Below are positions 1-11,525 of a DNA stretch of 64,000 bases, in pieces. Both the position numbers and the translations under genes were made by a program. The stretch covers positions 248,001 through 312,000 of the forward strand of contig JAJSPD010000011.1 of assembly GCA_021307315.1 (NCBI GenBank). Direction: 5' to 3'. Position 1 is the first letter of the stretch; the number at the start of each line of letters is the position of its first letter. Origin of the DNA: Bisporella sp. PMI_857. Taxonomy: Eukaryota; Ascomycota; Leotiomycetes; Helotiales; Helotiaceae. The notes under the pieces are model-generated. The model ran no database searches, was not told where the DNA came from, and saw only the letters and a program-made list of their open reading frames with translations.

Positions 1-255
1 TTGAGTAAAGGAGCGCGAGGGGGAGGAAGAGGATGTATGTTTGACAGGTTTACTGAGCATTCATATCTCGACAGCCTCCAAGTGCCTCGTCCGAGGTTCG
101 ACGTAGATACCGATATGTCAACCCCTCGTCTGATTGGGTGTCAATTGTGGAGTCACCGTAACCGAGGCGAATCTGAGCCAAACGTTTAAATATCGCCGAG
201 GTTCCGGTGAAGCAAAATTTCTACCATCTCAAACCCCAACGTCTCATCACGGAAC
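1..255. other. upstream flank of the transcription factor gene
   Basis: No reading frame here has a recognisable protein. It is probably the promoter and 5' UTR of the regulator that starts at 256. Confidence 0.4.
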
Positions 256-2772
256 ATGCAACGGCCACCTAGAAAGCGGTCAAATGCTGCGTGTCAAGCC
301 TGTCATAATCGGAAAGTCAGGTGTAATCTAGCCCAATCTGGGCCACCGTGCGTCAACTGTTCTCTGGACGGCATCAAATGCGAGCCCACGACGAGAAAGA
401 GACAGAAGTAAACAGTTGAGCCCCTAGTCAAAAATGGGATTCGGTCGCCTAATGGAGTCTCCAGTAGATTAGCCCATGCAGCAGTGCAACTGCAGCAGAC
501 TACATCGCCATGCTCATCCCCAGCACCAAGTTGTCGCTCTGAAGCCGCCGCCGACTCTTCGGACCACATCCACGAAACAACTCTGAGGGAAACGAGAACA
601 TTGGACGCTATTCATGCCGGGCCAGCCAAGACGTCCCATTCTGAGAGCCCAACAGTCCATGCTTCCTTTCGTCCATTGACAGCCCATCTCAGTCACTACA
701 GAGATGCTGAGTCGGCTGGTGTTGACCGTTCCTTGGCCGAAACTCCTGTATACGGTAATAGGGAGACATTCCCCCCCCCCCCCCCCCTTCCGTCCTGTTC
801 GCGTTTACTCCACCATTCCACATGGTTCCTAATCTTTGATTATGACATAGGGGACCCTCGTGGTATTTCTCTTGTTTCTGATATCTGTGAGCCGGACAGA
901 GGAGACAACAGCGGCCATGTCTTCCTGTACGAGACTAGGCTAACATCCTTGCCTGAAGAGGATCTCAACTACTTACGTGCGAAGGGGGTCTTCACATTTC
1001 CAGAAGCCCCCATCTGCGACGCGTTGATCCAAGCTTACTTCCACTATGTTCATCCCTTCTTTCCCATAATCGAGGTAAAGTCTTTCCTCGAGAGCTACGA
1101 CACCGGCGAGAAGGACACGCTGGGTATTCATCTCCTATGGTCCATATACCTTGCTGCATCACACGTTAGAGCTGTTCTCCACTGCCTCATCGACTCCATT
1201 CGCTGACATTGTTCAGTTCTTGTCTCAGGGTGAAGTCCAGAAAGCTGGGTTCCAGAACCGGAAAGATATGAAACGCTCGATGTATTGGAAGGCAAAGGCG
1301 AGTAACGTCTCGATGCCTTTCGTATACCCCCTGCTGAGTTACCTCTCTGGTGTAGGCGCTCTACGACATGCAATATGAAACCGACAAGGTGAGACTTATC
1401 CAAAGTGTACTGCTCATGGGATTCTGGTACTCCGACACTGAAGACAGGACTGGCCCTTTGCACTGGATCGGGGTCGCCATCAGTCTCTGTCAGACATCGG
1501 GCTTGCATCGTAGGCCCAACGCCAGCACAAACGACGACGTGATCAGGCGCCAACAATCATGGCGACAAATCTGGTGGGCCTGTGTCTACCGCGATGCCTG
1601 GTTCTCTATGGGGATGGGTAAGCCGATGCGTATCAACCTGGATGATTGCGATACCGAAATGCCTGATGCCACAAGGGATCAAGCAGTCCTCGCCGAAATT
1701 ACGGACGCGACTCGGATCAAATACCTTCCCGCCGGGATGAACGACCTACCCCAACTGTGGATTGATTTGTTGAAGCTCACAGTTGCTCTAGCGGGTATTC
1801 TCTCAGCCCACTATCGTGTTCGACGCGCGGAGAATGCAACCGCAGCAATCCAGGCTGCAGAGGCTCAGGTCTCCGATTGCCGCTTGACCAGAGATCGCTG
1901 CATAAACTTGGATAATCGTGTGGTTTGGCTACATGCTCAGCACTTGGAGCTGTACTCTGAGTATGACGTTAGTGTCTAAGGCGGGGTCCCGGCTAACGAG
2001 TGTGTTAAGATCTGTCTTGCTCGCTCTATATAGACCTTACCTTTTGGATTCACGTGCTCAACATCCCGATGATGCTCACGACAGATGGCGCTCATCTGTG
2101 CGACGAAAAGCACAAGCTGCCGCCGCGGTGACCAATACCGTTCTCATGAACCTCATCACCGCAGACATGATTGATGTGTGCCAGGGTATTGTGTAAGTCA
2201 TTACGATGAATCAAATGCGCAATGCGCTTTAAGAAGCAATGCTGACTGATTGTTTGAGTTGCATGGCCCTGATTCCGCCTATGCAGATTCACCTTCTAAA
2301 CTCAACGTCATTGAAGCCGCTTGTCCGACAAACGGGCCACTACAACCTCGAGATCTGCATGACTGTTCTTCGAGAGTTGAGCATGACTTACTTCGGCGCA
2401 GAGGTTGCGCACCAAATCTTCCTGCGCGCACGAAAGCAAATCCAGAGCCAGATATCCAGCCGGAACGACCCAGGTACTCGAACGAGCTCGAGAATGTCGA
2501 CCTCGCCAAGTACGTTGGCTTTATCCTCGGCCTGCAATACGACACCAGTGATTGATCATGGGAAGGATGCTGACCCCACGTCTACTGTGTGGTACCCATT
2601 CCTGACGCAAGATACTTTCTTTGGCGGCGACGAGTAAGTCTCCTGCGTCGCGCTGAACCCCGAATTGGAGACACTAACCATCGAGTATAGTTTTGGACTT
2701 CTCGAAGGAGGATTTCCTTTTGAGTCCTTGATGCCTTACGAAGAAGAAGTTCCGGCTACCAGATGCGAGTAA
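256..2772 (+). CDS. Zn2Cys6 fungal transcription factor (Fungal_trans, CTF1-like)
   Basis: A nuclear DNA-binding regulator. The first exon carries the full binuclear cluster Cys-x2-Cys-x6-Cys-x9-Cys-x2-Cys-x6-Cys (ACQACHNRKVRC...CVNCSLDGIKC) after a basic start. Likely exons: 256-407, 465 or 468-1164, 1217-about 1306, 1356-1960, 2010-2192, 2259-2633, 2691-2772. Introns 1165-1216, 1961-2009, 2193-2258 and 2634-2690 join in phase. The middle-homology block is clear: HYVHPFFPIIEV, SVLLMGFWYSDTEDRTGP, LHWIGVAISLCQ, ALYRPY, PPMQIHLL. These words recall cutinase-regulator (CTF1) relatives, which is an inference. The ATG at 256 is chosen because it directly precedes the zinc cluster. One oddity: the good donor at 1302 does not keep frame with exon 1356, so either GT at 1307 is used or there is a small indel. 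A 17-C run lies in exon 2. Confidence 0.85.
771..787 (+). repeat. poly-C tract inside the transcription factor
   Basis: A run of 17 C within exon 2 of the Zn2Cys6 gene codes a short proline stretch. Such a run is prone to slippage and to sequencing error, and any length change not divisible by three would cut off the regulatory domain. Confidence 0.9.
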
Positions 2773-4424
2773 TTGTGCCATGGACAAGATAGATTGAACA
2801 AACCCCCGCGCTGTTGAGCTGCTTGCACATGGCCTCCGAGGGAAGCGCCACAGAGTCGTGTGCCCTCCCACCTGGTGCCTGTATGGGATGAGCTCAATTG
2901 CCTCTAGCGACTCCTCTTCATCGTTGAGCTGATGTTCATGCAAGATCTCTTCCCTATACTGCTCGAACGAACATTAAGCTTCTAAGCCATCCGCCATTTC
3001 ATAGCCATCTCAACAAACGGCATCGCATCCTCATACATTGTCCAACGCCGACCTTTCCATCCTGGCGCAGACACAAAGGCGAACGGAGAGCTGTCGCTTT
3101 TGTGCTTCAAGCACTAGTAAGAGGAGAGGGAAAGGTGTCTTTTGCCGGGGTCGCCAAGCTGGCTTGCTTCTCCACTCTTGGCGACAACTACAAAGGCTAG
3201 TCATTTTCTCTGGGCAGGTTTCTTCTGGTTGGTTCCATGGTTCTATATTGCGGATCATCTAGAGGAGGACAAGCTTTTGATGTGTATTCGCAAGCGCCCA
3301 CGACTATCCTTTATGTACAGTACCTGTCTTTAGATGCTTAGTTCTTGTTCTTTCTGCTAGACTAGACAGGGAGTTCTCGTTTGGAGCAATCATCAAACTC
3401 TACTAGCGTTTACTCGATACGTTCCTCTTATTCATCCTCTATTGTCTAGAAACAAAGCTTCCCCTCCCAAGAATCAATAGTCCAAATACACCTATTTCCC
3501 TTTTTACATTCCACAGGATCACACTCGACACATCTTGGCTCCTGTTTGTATCAATATTCGTAGAATAGATTGGTTATGTGACTCTGTCACATGACTCGGG
3601 GGTGAGGCATATCCTCATCCCTTCGTTCAACCTTCAACAATCAATCACATTCAACCCAACAGGCAACTACGTAGCAATTGCGTGGTGTTGCCACGGGTAG
3701 AGTGATCCCACAGCTCCCGATGGCGGAGAGCGAGTGACGGCGCGTAATTCAAAATATCCAAGCAGACCACAACTATGAGTCAATTTGGTAGCCATGTTTG
3801 TTCGTTTTACTATTTAGCATCTGACTAAAGGGTCGTGCGTAGCACGGGGCCTACTCCGAATTTGAAAATATAACGCTAGGAGCAAACTCGTAGAGACCGG
3901 ACGCTGAAAGCCTGGGACATACTGGGATACTTGGCGTTTTTCCTTAACCGCAAATATTAGACAGGGAGGTATTTACGCTGAAAATAAGTAATAAGTCATC
4001 CTTTATACTCTAGCCCTCCTACTCTCCGTGGCTCTCGCACCGTCGTTATGTAGAGTTTAAAAACAAAGGAAAATATAATAGTTGACAAAGAAAAAGCTAG
4101 CCAGCAAGCAGGCTATGCGGTAAGGACAGATGTCCTCAAAAGCGGTTTTTACGCCACCATTCTGAGAGCGTGGTAATTGTCACGGCCCTAGCTTTAGATT
4201 CTCGAATACAATAGGATCTCCTCAATGCTACGGCTACGGAATCCGAAGACGTGACACCATGATTAACTTTCTTCTAGGAGGAAGCTACTTCTAGATAAGC
4301 ACTGGAGAACTCTGTAGAGAAAGTTACTAGAAGAAAATAACAAAGGTGAAGAAAAATCCCCTCGGATAGTTTCCTTAAAACCACACCCGAGTCCATAGTG
4401 AACTTTAACTCGTTTGCTTCCACC
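2773..4424. other. gene-free stretch, increasingly AT-rich
   Basis: No protein family is recognisable on either strand. Short open frames at 2.7-3.3 kb have no coding character. From about 3.8 kb the sequence is AT-rich with many TAG/TAA triplets, as in old mutated repeats. Confidence 0.5.
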
Positions 4425-4674
4425 TGTAACAACTCAAGGCGAGCAGGGATCTCGATCCGTAGATCTCAGGAAAAAGGACTCAAAGGTATGAACGGCCGTC
4501 AATTGTTATAACGAAGAGAACAAGCTACAGATAGAGGAAAGGAAGGAAAGCAGGGCTTTATATACAGGAGACTGGCCAGGGGCCAGTGTAAGCGAGCCCT
4601 GTGGTGTCAGGGGTCGAGCCCTAAAAGGACGAGCCCCAAGGGGCTCTAAGCGAGATAGGGCCAGGGCTGTGACA
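4425..4674 (+). mobile_element. solo LTR, family A, copy 1
   Basis: 250 bp with TGTAACAACTC at the left end and GGGCTGTGACA at the right (TG...CA termini). The flanks are CCACC (4420-4424) and TCACC (4675-4679), a 5-bp target duplication with one C/T difference. Related copies lie at 53044 and 55622. No internal retrotransposon region adjoins it, so it is a solo LTR left by recombination. Confidence 0.85.
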
Positions 4675-5151
4675 TCACCTACTTTTAAAATTTGATTGAA
4701 TCTTAGTAAGTAAAGATCTTGCTAGGTTTGTGGGGTGGAATTAAGTCCACATGTAAATCTTATTAAGGCTTTGAGATCGACAGGATATAAATTTGATTTT
4801 TTTAAAATAAATAAATGAAGGATTGAAAACTTGAAGAGAATTGATAGACAGGTCCAATGTCACAAGAATTGAATTTCCTCAACATTTTCCTCGGTTGAAA
4901 AAAATCTTGTGCTTCCGGCCTAAGAAATGGAAGATATTCCGTAACGACCCGGATTTGAATAAAGCTGATCGAAGAGCGGATGTCCAAACTGATTTGAAAG
5001 TTTTTAATCAACACGCGACCAAATGAATGAGATTCCTTATTTGTTTTTTAGCCACCGGGAGACAGAACCCCGCCTAGCAAAGGCCTAGGCTAGCTGTAAT
5101 AGAAGAAAATTAGCATCTGAAAGGTGGTTCGGTTTAATTATAGAAAGAATA
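4675..5151. other. AT-rich spacer
   Basis: A low-complexity AT-rich stretch between the solo LTR and the 3' end of the secreted-protein gene. Only unconvincing frames of 60-70 codons are present. Confidence 0.5.
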
Positions 5152-5617
5152 CTAACCGCGGGTACAATTGTCATCCGTGTAGTATCCATTGACGTAGCAG
5201 AACCTCACACCATCATTGAAAAGAATCTTCTGCCAAGCGCTAGAGAAATCAATTATGATATTTCCTAAATTACAACTTTGCTAGATTATGAACTTACTAA
5301 GTCCCAGGAGGATTGCTCTCTAGGTAGCACACAAATCGATATGTGACCCCATTGGTCACGGTATAATCAGCCGGGTATGAGATACCTGGACCTCTGCGGC
5401 AATTGACGGGTCCATCATCACTGATAATTTTACAGTAACGGGTCGCACGAGCGAAGATATCTCTGCCTAGTAGAGGACCACCGCTTGTATCTCTATCAAC
5501 GAGAGAAGCATCTGCTGTGATTGGGGTTGGGTCGGAAAAAGTAGCTTCTGGGACAGGAGTAGCGAGGGCAGTAGTGAGTGAAAGGAGGAAGAGCGTGGTT
5601 GAAATGCCGAACTTCAT
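5152..5617 (-). CDS. small secreted Cys-containing protein with an SH3-like pattern
   Basis: About 135 residues in two exons: 5617-5298 and 5239-5152. The intron (5240-5297) has GTAAGT and CTAG ends and joins in phase. The N-terminus is a classical signal peptide (MKFGISTTLFLLSLTTALA) followed by a propeptide-like TPVPEA stretch. The mature part has five Cys and the pattern VNCRRGPGISYP...VTYRFVCY, as in bacterial-type SH3 (SH3b) domains of small fungal secreted proteins. The second exon carries two Cys (VRFCYVNG, DNCTR). The stop is TAG at 5154-5152. It is probably extracellular, either a cell-wall protein or an effector candidate; function is unknown. It sits alone among repeats. Confidence 0.7.
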
Positions 5618-6481
5618 ATTGGCTTATTGTTAACTCGAGTTTTCTTAATAAAAGGGATTGAAACTTTGCTTTCTGCTTGGTTTAAAAGCAATGAAAGTCT
5701 AGAACTTATATACTTATATCTCCCTAAGACCATTTCCCATGCCCAGCAAAAGAAGGTGTCAGCACGGCTTAAAATTGACCCAAGCTTTGAGCATTTTAAA
5801 AGGAAATCATACGTCGGGCTAAAATTGCTGCGCTTATACGCATTTCAGAGCCTCGAATGACTGTGTTGCGCATTAGCCTACTAGAACTTATACTTGAGAA
5901 TATATTGGCATTCGTTAGTCTATTGTTGTTTTGCGTGTTAAGTTGACGCCCATTCGACGCCCCATTTCTCAGTCTCGCGTAGCTGAGAAGTTAGCGTAAC
6001 GCAGCCAAGGAAGACGGAACTTGAAATTACGACCATTTTATCACTTTTAAAGAATCGATGCGGGAGAAAAGATATTTATTTAGTTTAGCACGTCCATACA
6101 TAGGTCTTTAAGAGCTAGAGAGTAAGATACAATAATAAAAGAACACTCAACTAGAACACTAGCCAGGAGGTTCCGATTCTTTTGTTTAGATTTACTAGGC
6201 AAACGGCTTACCTGCATAAAAGAGGCGTGTAACTCGAGCCGAATCTTTTAGATTAATTAACCTCTGCAGAGGCAGGGGCCACGGAATAATTCCTCCGCTT
6301 AGTTTCGCGACATGGATTTACTTCTCAGCTTTCATGCTGGTCTTACTCTGCGCCGCTGAAACGTTAACATCCACTAACTAGATTCAGTACAATTCCCATA
6401 TTTGGTGTGTTGTGGCCTGCATTTTTAGTGAGTTGTATTTCAACAACACTATTGTGAAGTAAACAAAGCCGTAACTCCAAC
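5618..6481. other. gene-free stretch upstream of the secreted protein
   Basis: It contains the promoter of the minus-strand secreted-protein gene and then AT-rich sequence. No protein match was seen in six frames. Confidence 0.4.
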
Positions 6482-6890
6482 TGTAACAAATAGAGGGCAG
6501 CAGGAGGGATTGCAATATAGCAGGTAAGGATACGTATGATATTAAAAACACGTGACTGGTAGTGCAAAAGTAATAATATAATATTGATATGAAATGTAGG
6601 TCTTTGAATCTATAAAAGACTCAAGCTTTCTCTCCTCCAAAGAGTTCCAGCTTCCTTTTATGTCTTTCGCCTTTCGATTGTGTTATATTCTTCTATTACA
6701 GCCACCGAGCTTGTGATTTGCTTGTGATTTGGATATTTCCAAAAGTACTCTACCAGCTGAAGCCCACGGCATTCTAGGTCCCACGCTTTTGTAATGGTTG
6801 CAAGCCTGTAGCTGCTGTAGCTGCAGGCTTGTAGTTGCCATAAGCTGGTTATGTCGCCTGCAGCCCTGAAGGTACTGCAGCTGAAAACCT
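6482..6890 (+). mobile_element. family B LTR copy 1 (right end degraded)
   Basis: It starts TGTAACAAATAGAGGG, then has a GCAGCAGGAGGGATTGC block, a CTCAAGCTT block and a region rich in CTGCAG/GCTGTAG words. The same order is seen in reverse at 22425-22754 and directly at 56080-56453. The right end is diverged and no target duplication is visible. Confidence 0.65.
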
Positions 6891-6967
6891 TAACTTCTCC
6901 CGAAAAGACTTCCATTCCATTTCCGGGGTCTTGAACTAGTTTGACGGATCCTAGCTGTTACACCAAC

Positions 6968-7156
6968 ATGCCACGCCAAAAGAGGTCCGACGAGTACACA
7001 ATTGCTCAACGGGCTAGCGTTATTACTTTACGTGTATTTTGCAAAGACTCTTTCACGAAGATTGAGCAGAAAATTGGTGTAAAAAGCAGGTTTGCCCTGA
7101 GCGTGGCAGATCTGCTAATACAGCTAATAAGTCTTGAATATCCTCATTCCAGCTAA
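6968..7156 (+). pseudogene. Tc1/mariner-like transposase N-terminal fragment
   Basis: The frame starts MPRQKRSDEYTIAQRAS and resembles the helix-turn-helix N-terminus of fungal Tc1-type transposases. It stops after about 60 residues and no DDE catalytic domain follows, so it is a broken end fragment. The family call rests on the shape of the N-terminus only. Confidence 0.4.
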
Positions 7157-7185
7157 AGTGGACGAGTTAGCATCGTAGCACTTAG

Positions 7186-7335
7186 TAATATTGAGTCTCG
7201 AGACATATGAGATCGACTTTTCATACTACGCTAGTAGTAGAGAGATATCTCGTAGAGCGCTAGTATTAGTATAGAAATCAGATCTCATATCATATTGGCA
7301 ATAATACTAAATACCGTGCCAAGGCTAGTGTTTGT
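7186..7335 (+). repeat. foldback segment shared with the hAT-type element at 41.7 kb
   Basis: About 150 bp beginning TGAGTCTCGAGACATATGAG and ending near TATTGGCAATAATACTAA. The two halves pair through ATATGAGATC...GATCTCATAT, giving imperfect arms of about 35 nt. A close copy lies at 41774-41925 inside a hAT-type non-autonomous element, so this is probably a truncated relative. Confidence 0.7.
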
Positions 7336-7490
7336 ATCACTCTGTTGAGTGATACTTCTTTGTATTTGATAACTTGCAATTGCTCAAGTCGGTACCCACG
7401 GAGCACATAGCACCGCGATCTCAGCGCAGTGCTAGTGTGCTCGTTGTAGGAGGTTGACGTGTTCTTCTTTGATTCTAGGTTCTAATCTAC
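7327..7490 (+). repeat. dispersed LTR-like repeat, copy 1
   Basis: It shares long blocks with 52477-52640: TATCACTCT...GTGATAC, then CCCACGGAGCAC, then CACCGCGATCTCAGCGCAG, CTCGTTGTAGG and GGTTGAC. It resembles the TGTYGG-type LTR family at 10811 and 12496, but the ends cannot be fixed. Confidence 0.6.
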
Positions 7491-7872
7491 GTACAAGAGC
7501 CATAATCATCCATGTGATCCAAGCGTCGCGGGGTATTCATGTGACCTTCCTAATATGCATACCGACATATCCTCTCTACAAAAATAGAGGCATCGCCTAA
7601 CCCCTTCGTACAGCAGCCAAAACCTTCGCTTACAAGGGTCCCTTGCCTACCACCTTATTACTTTTAATATTATTCGTCCTCTTTGTCACGGTCAGTATGT
7701 GACCAGCTCGGGTATGTTCCATGATTGGGACTAGTAGCACTTGCCTGAGAGCCAGACTTAGTTGAGGGCTTTTCCAGAGCTCCGCCTCTTCTCCTTAGTT
7801 TAGTATTTTCGTATTGAAGCACCTACAACCGCCTTTCCAGGCTCATAGGACCGTGTTCGTGACTCTCTTTTG

Positions 7873-8379
7873 GGGTTACAGTTGGGCCAGTCTAGAAAAA
7901 TCTTGGCCCAGGCTAGAAATCGTGCTTTGAGAGCTCAACCTGGCTAAAAATTTTACTCCGGCATATGCCAAGCATAGAATAAGCCACGCCAAGAAGACGT
8001 GCTTCAAGTTTTTTATAGCGACGCGTACAATATAACTTTTGAACTTTGAAATAAAAATGTTACAACTCTGTACTTTTGCGTTGCTTAATTGATTCGATTA
8101 TAAAGACTACTGGAAGTGAATTTGTAATTAAATAAATGAATGAGCTTAGTGTAAATGGAATTCCTTATGGGTATTTCAGCTCGCTTGGCACTACACGCTA
8201 AGCTTATGTTGTGCATTTGCCAAGCATAATTCTAACCAGATTTGGTTTTTCGCTTAAGTTCACCCAGTCTACAAATGGTTGCACAAAAAGTTTGGCCAGG
8301 CTAGAGCGTTTCTTGGCGTTTTGCCAAGGAATTTTCTGGCCTAGGCCAAGATTTTTCTAGATTGGCCCAACTGGAACCC
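7873..8379. mobile_element. 507-bp MITE with about 41-bp terminal inverted repeats
   Basis: The left end GGGTTACAGTTGGGCCA (7873-7913) is matched in reverse by the right end (about 8338-8379), including the shared core TCTAGAAAAATCTTGGCC. Three or four substitutions separate the arms. There is no coding capacity and no clear target duplication. It is probably a non-autonomous DNA transposon. Confidence 0.7.
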
Positions 8380-8383
8380 GTGG

Positions 8384-8450
8384 TTGGTAAGTAGAATGTG
8401 GTAAATTTTGTATGATTGTTGCTACTACTACAGTGCGTTCTTTCATATGC
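8384..8450 (-). repeat. repeat shared in inverted orientation with 12910-12984
   Basis: The segment with GTAAGTAGAATGTGG and TGTTGCTACTACTACAGTGCG is the reverse complement of 12910-12984 at roughly 90 percent identity. The second copy directly follows a Tc1-like N-terminal fragment, so both may be ends of one transposon family. Confidence 0.6.
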
Positions 8451-8608
8451 TATAGATAGTTTATGTGACTGAATCCCCGATTCCCTTCATTGATTCAGGA
8501 CCTACAACCCCCCCCCCCCAACGTGACCTCACATACCAACGTCCCCTTTCCAGCGGCCGCACGCGCCTTGGCGATCTTTTTTGATCCCTCCGAAACCAGA
8601 TCGTTGTG

Positions 8609-9060
8609 CTAAAATTCCTGTATCAAGCTCGGCTTGAGCTCCAATATCATCTCTTGAGGCGCAAAATTGTATTTCTGCGGCGCCCATTTTGCCCATCTCT
8701 TAGTTTTCAAATCCTCCAAAGTGAAATCGCTCCCTAAGCGATAGAGTTAAGATATCTTGTATGTGTATCGAGATCTGGATCCTCCAGGCTTTAAGGTTTC
8801 TCCATCGTTGAATTTTCGGTTGTTAAGCCCCTCAAGATCATCTTCAGAAAGCTCTCCAGGCTGTTCCCCCGGCTCGATAACAGCACAGTACCGAATGGCA
8901 GAAATTGGAGCAGTTTCATAGATCCAGATTCGCTTGACGGTGCTTGGAAGCAGGTAATTCCGGAATTCTTGATTTTCTGTCGCGCGACGATGTTCGCGAC
9001 ACGTTTGGGACATATCGATACGAGGATGTCGGTGTAGAGGGTGTCTGGCGCCATGATCAA
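8609..9060 (-). pseudogene. decayed PUA/ASCH-like small gene
   Basis: The minus strand reads a coherent protein over two frames. MAPDTLYTDILVSI...VANIVAR switches frame near 8970 to EFRNYLLPSTVKRIWIYETA, then IRYCAVIEPGEQPGE. An in-frame TAA interrupts at about 8746 before LYRLGSDFTLEDLK and WAPQKYNFAPQEMI. The final stop is at 8611-8609. The fold class (PUA/ASCH-like) is inferred from the 'KRIWIYETAPISAIRY' style strand pattern. One frameshift plus one stop make it non-functional. Confidence 0.55.
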
Positions 9061-9579
9061 TTGTTTAGCTTAAAAACTTCTACTTGTCGCACAAGAAGTA
9101 AAAAGCAAAATGTTTGCAGTGGTAATGCTGGTGGTTGAGCAAAAAGAAAGTTGCGGGAAACGGAATGGTGTGTAGTTATGCTGTAAGTAGCTACTTTAGT
9201 TCTTACCTTTTATAAGTAAGCAAGTTCTGAGTGGCCTATAAGCACCAAGCCGTAACAATACTTTTACTAAATCCAATGAAAACAAATCCTATAACGCACA
9301 ATCTTAATATCCACATAGAATCGGATAATGTTGAGCAGTCCAATTGTACACTATAAAACATAACATGTGATTCGACACAAAGTGATATCTGTTCTATACC
9401 GTTGGTATCGGGCCGCGGACTTCTGGACAATAAGTCTTCCAAAAATACTCGTGTCGTTTCCAAAACGTTATTCTTTGTCGCATAGCATATCATCCTTCAC
9501 TATAGCAATTTCAACTCCGAATATTTCACACTATAGAGTATCCTATCACCCTCTGAGCGTAAGATCATATTACTTTGAA

Positions 9580-10578
9580 GATAATCTCATTGAGCATCTT
9601 GAAGCACTTACTCAGCCCGACCGGTCCGCAACAAAATCTTCGTCGGTGCACAGCTTAACTCTTCACCGCATATTGGAAACATAGTGAACATATGTACAGC
9701 TTTTGCACTTGCCAAGGCACTCATGGATAGGGGAAACGAGGTTGGAGTCTCGATAGACTTAGTAGACACTGCACCGACTCCCGAGAAAAGTCTAGTCCAT
9801 AGTGGGATATCTCACCAACGCAGTCTTCGCTTTACGAAAGATTCTGTCGAATTCGAAAGAGACTTCAAAAGCTTACTGGAACGTTTGTGCGAACTTTTTG
9901 GGGTCAATATAAGCTCCGGAAACAAACCGATATTATAGCTGGACCAGGAATCAAGCGCATTCTACATGAAATTGTTAAACGCCATAATAAGCTTGGGCCA
10001 ATTCTCGAACCTCGTTACAAACGACTAGGTTTTCGATCAGTTTGTCCTAAACCAGATTGCGGGCTGATAGATAAGCATAGTCTTACGAACGAATACGGAG
10101 AGAATTCAATCACATTCGTGTGCCCAGTTCACGGATCTTATATCGTATCGCTTCTTGAAAACGACTGAGTGAAAACCCTTGAACTAAACACACCCCTTCG
10201 TAGTTTCGTCCTACGCTAGTGTTCAACGAAGACCCGGATACACCCTGGATTCAAGTCCAAGGAAAAGATGACGCTGGCTTCTACACAGAGTGGTTGATGT
10301 AGCACTCTCTGATGGGAAGATGCACGCCAGTCATCTTCTATAGTCCACTAGTTCTCGACCGGTCTAGTGTCAAGATTTCCAAGAGTCTTTATGTTAAGCA
10401 CGCGTATCAATGTCTTCACCAGCAAGGCCTCGCATACCATCTCAGCTATTCTGCATACAAGAGAGACGGGAGGGATATCAAGGATATATACCAGATTGTA
10501 CAGAGCTTGGTGCTGGAACCAAAGAAACTATTTCGAGATTATACCATTCTCCAAATTCACTTAGAACTCCAGTCATAA
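9580..10578 (+). pseudogene. decayed class I aminoacyl-tRNA-synthetase-like gene (HIGH and KMSKS motifs)
   Basis: A Rossmann-type catalytic domain can be followed from the HIGN box (KIFVGAQLNSSPHIGNI, about 9666-9683) through ALAKALMDRGNEV and a Cys-rich segment (CPKPDCGLIDKH...FVCPVHG, 10047-10132) to a KISKS box (10372-10386, KMSKS-type) and a helical tail. The HIGH plus KMSKS pair is diagnostic of class I synthetases and related nucleotidyl transferases; four Cys suggest a zinc site. Frameshifts lie near 9617, near 9905 and between 10168 and 10220, and there are in-frame stops at about 10170 and 10299. No anticodon-binding domain is seen, so the intact form would be a short stand-alone catalytic domain. 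Which amino acid it used cannot be told. Confidence 0.6.
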
Positions 10579-10810
10579 TCGTATTTACTTGACTCTTGAC
10601 TTCAGCACTTGCTTATGATGGAGGAGGAAATTTAGTATCTTATAGCTTTCTGTAGGATAAACGAACAATTTATACGTAATATAGGTGTCGCGTATTCAGA
10701 TTTCCAAAGAAGCTGCATTGGATATCCCTCGAAAACAGGTGCTAATCCACCTATTTCAAGTAACAGCGAAAGGGACCATGTTAGTGTTCAAAATGTGTTG
10801 GAAATGACAG

Positions 10811-11003
10811 TGTCGTAATATCTAGTACGTAGCAAAAGGCGTAGCAGCTATTGACTACGCTCTTGTTGGAGTGATTTCGGTTCCTTGCTGCTTGTTGATT
10901 TGATTGTTCTAAGCTCTCGTTCTACGGAGTTGAGTAGGATCGAGGACCCAATGTTTCAGGTGCTAGTCACATGATCATAACTACATACAAATAGCTGCCA
11001 ACA
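10811..11003 (+). mobile_element. LTR of the TGTYGGAAT family, copy 1 (diverged)
   Basis: It starts TGTCGTAATATCTAG and shares ACGTAGCAAAAGGCGTAG with the copy at 12496. It ends near TGCCAACA. No target duplication is evident. Confidence 0.5.
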
Positions 11004-11099
11004 CTGGCAATTCTCTAAAAAGCTTGAAATCCAAATAGCTATAGCACCTGTAGAACCTTCCATATCCTTCTATCTAGCCAAGGTCGTAACAGACGTACG

Positions 11100-11405
11100 T
11101 AGCACGCCTGTAAGGGCCCGTAATAGCGTCGAAAGTCGTAACAGCGTTGAAGGCTGTAAAGGCTACCTGGGCGGCAACAGAGGAAGGAAGATCGAGGGCC
11201 GTAAGAATCGAATCAGGAGCTGTAACAGCCCGAATGGCCGTAACAGCTACCTGGGGAGCAATGAGAGAAAGAAAGTCGAAGGCCATAAGAATCGAATCGA
11301 CGGCCGTGATAGCTCCTCCCTGGGCAGCAACAGAGAAAGAAAGATCGACTGTAGAGATCGAATCGACAGCCGAGAGAGTGACTGAATCAAGGAGGCGAGG
11401 GAACG
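11100..11405 (+). repeat. degenerate tandem repeat, units of roughly 70-85 bp
   Basis: Three diverged units contain the ordered words ACCTGGG, GCAACAGAG, AAGAATCGAATC and GCCGTAACAGC. They form an open frame with a repeating ATWAAT...RIES pattern, but no domain is recognised. It adjoins the copia gag-like frame downstream. Confidence 0.6.
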
Positions 11406-11525
11406 ACCAAATCAGGAGCCGAAAGAGTGATCGAAAAAAAGCTTTTGGTTAACACGTATATGCGCTCCTTTTGCACGCTGCGCGACGTATTGCTCCTTGG
11501 TTGACAGCGCGTTGCGAATCCATAG

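Noticed and set aside
2674..2943. 89-codon minus-strand frame after the transcription factor
   Set aside because: It overlaps the last exon of the Zn2Cys6 gene and has no recognisable features.
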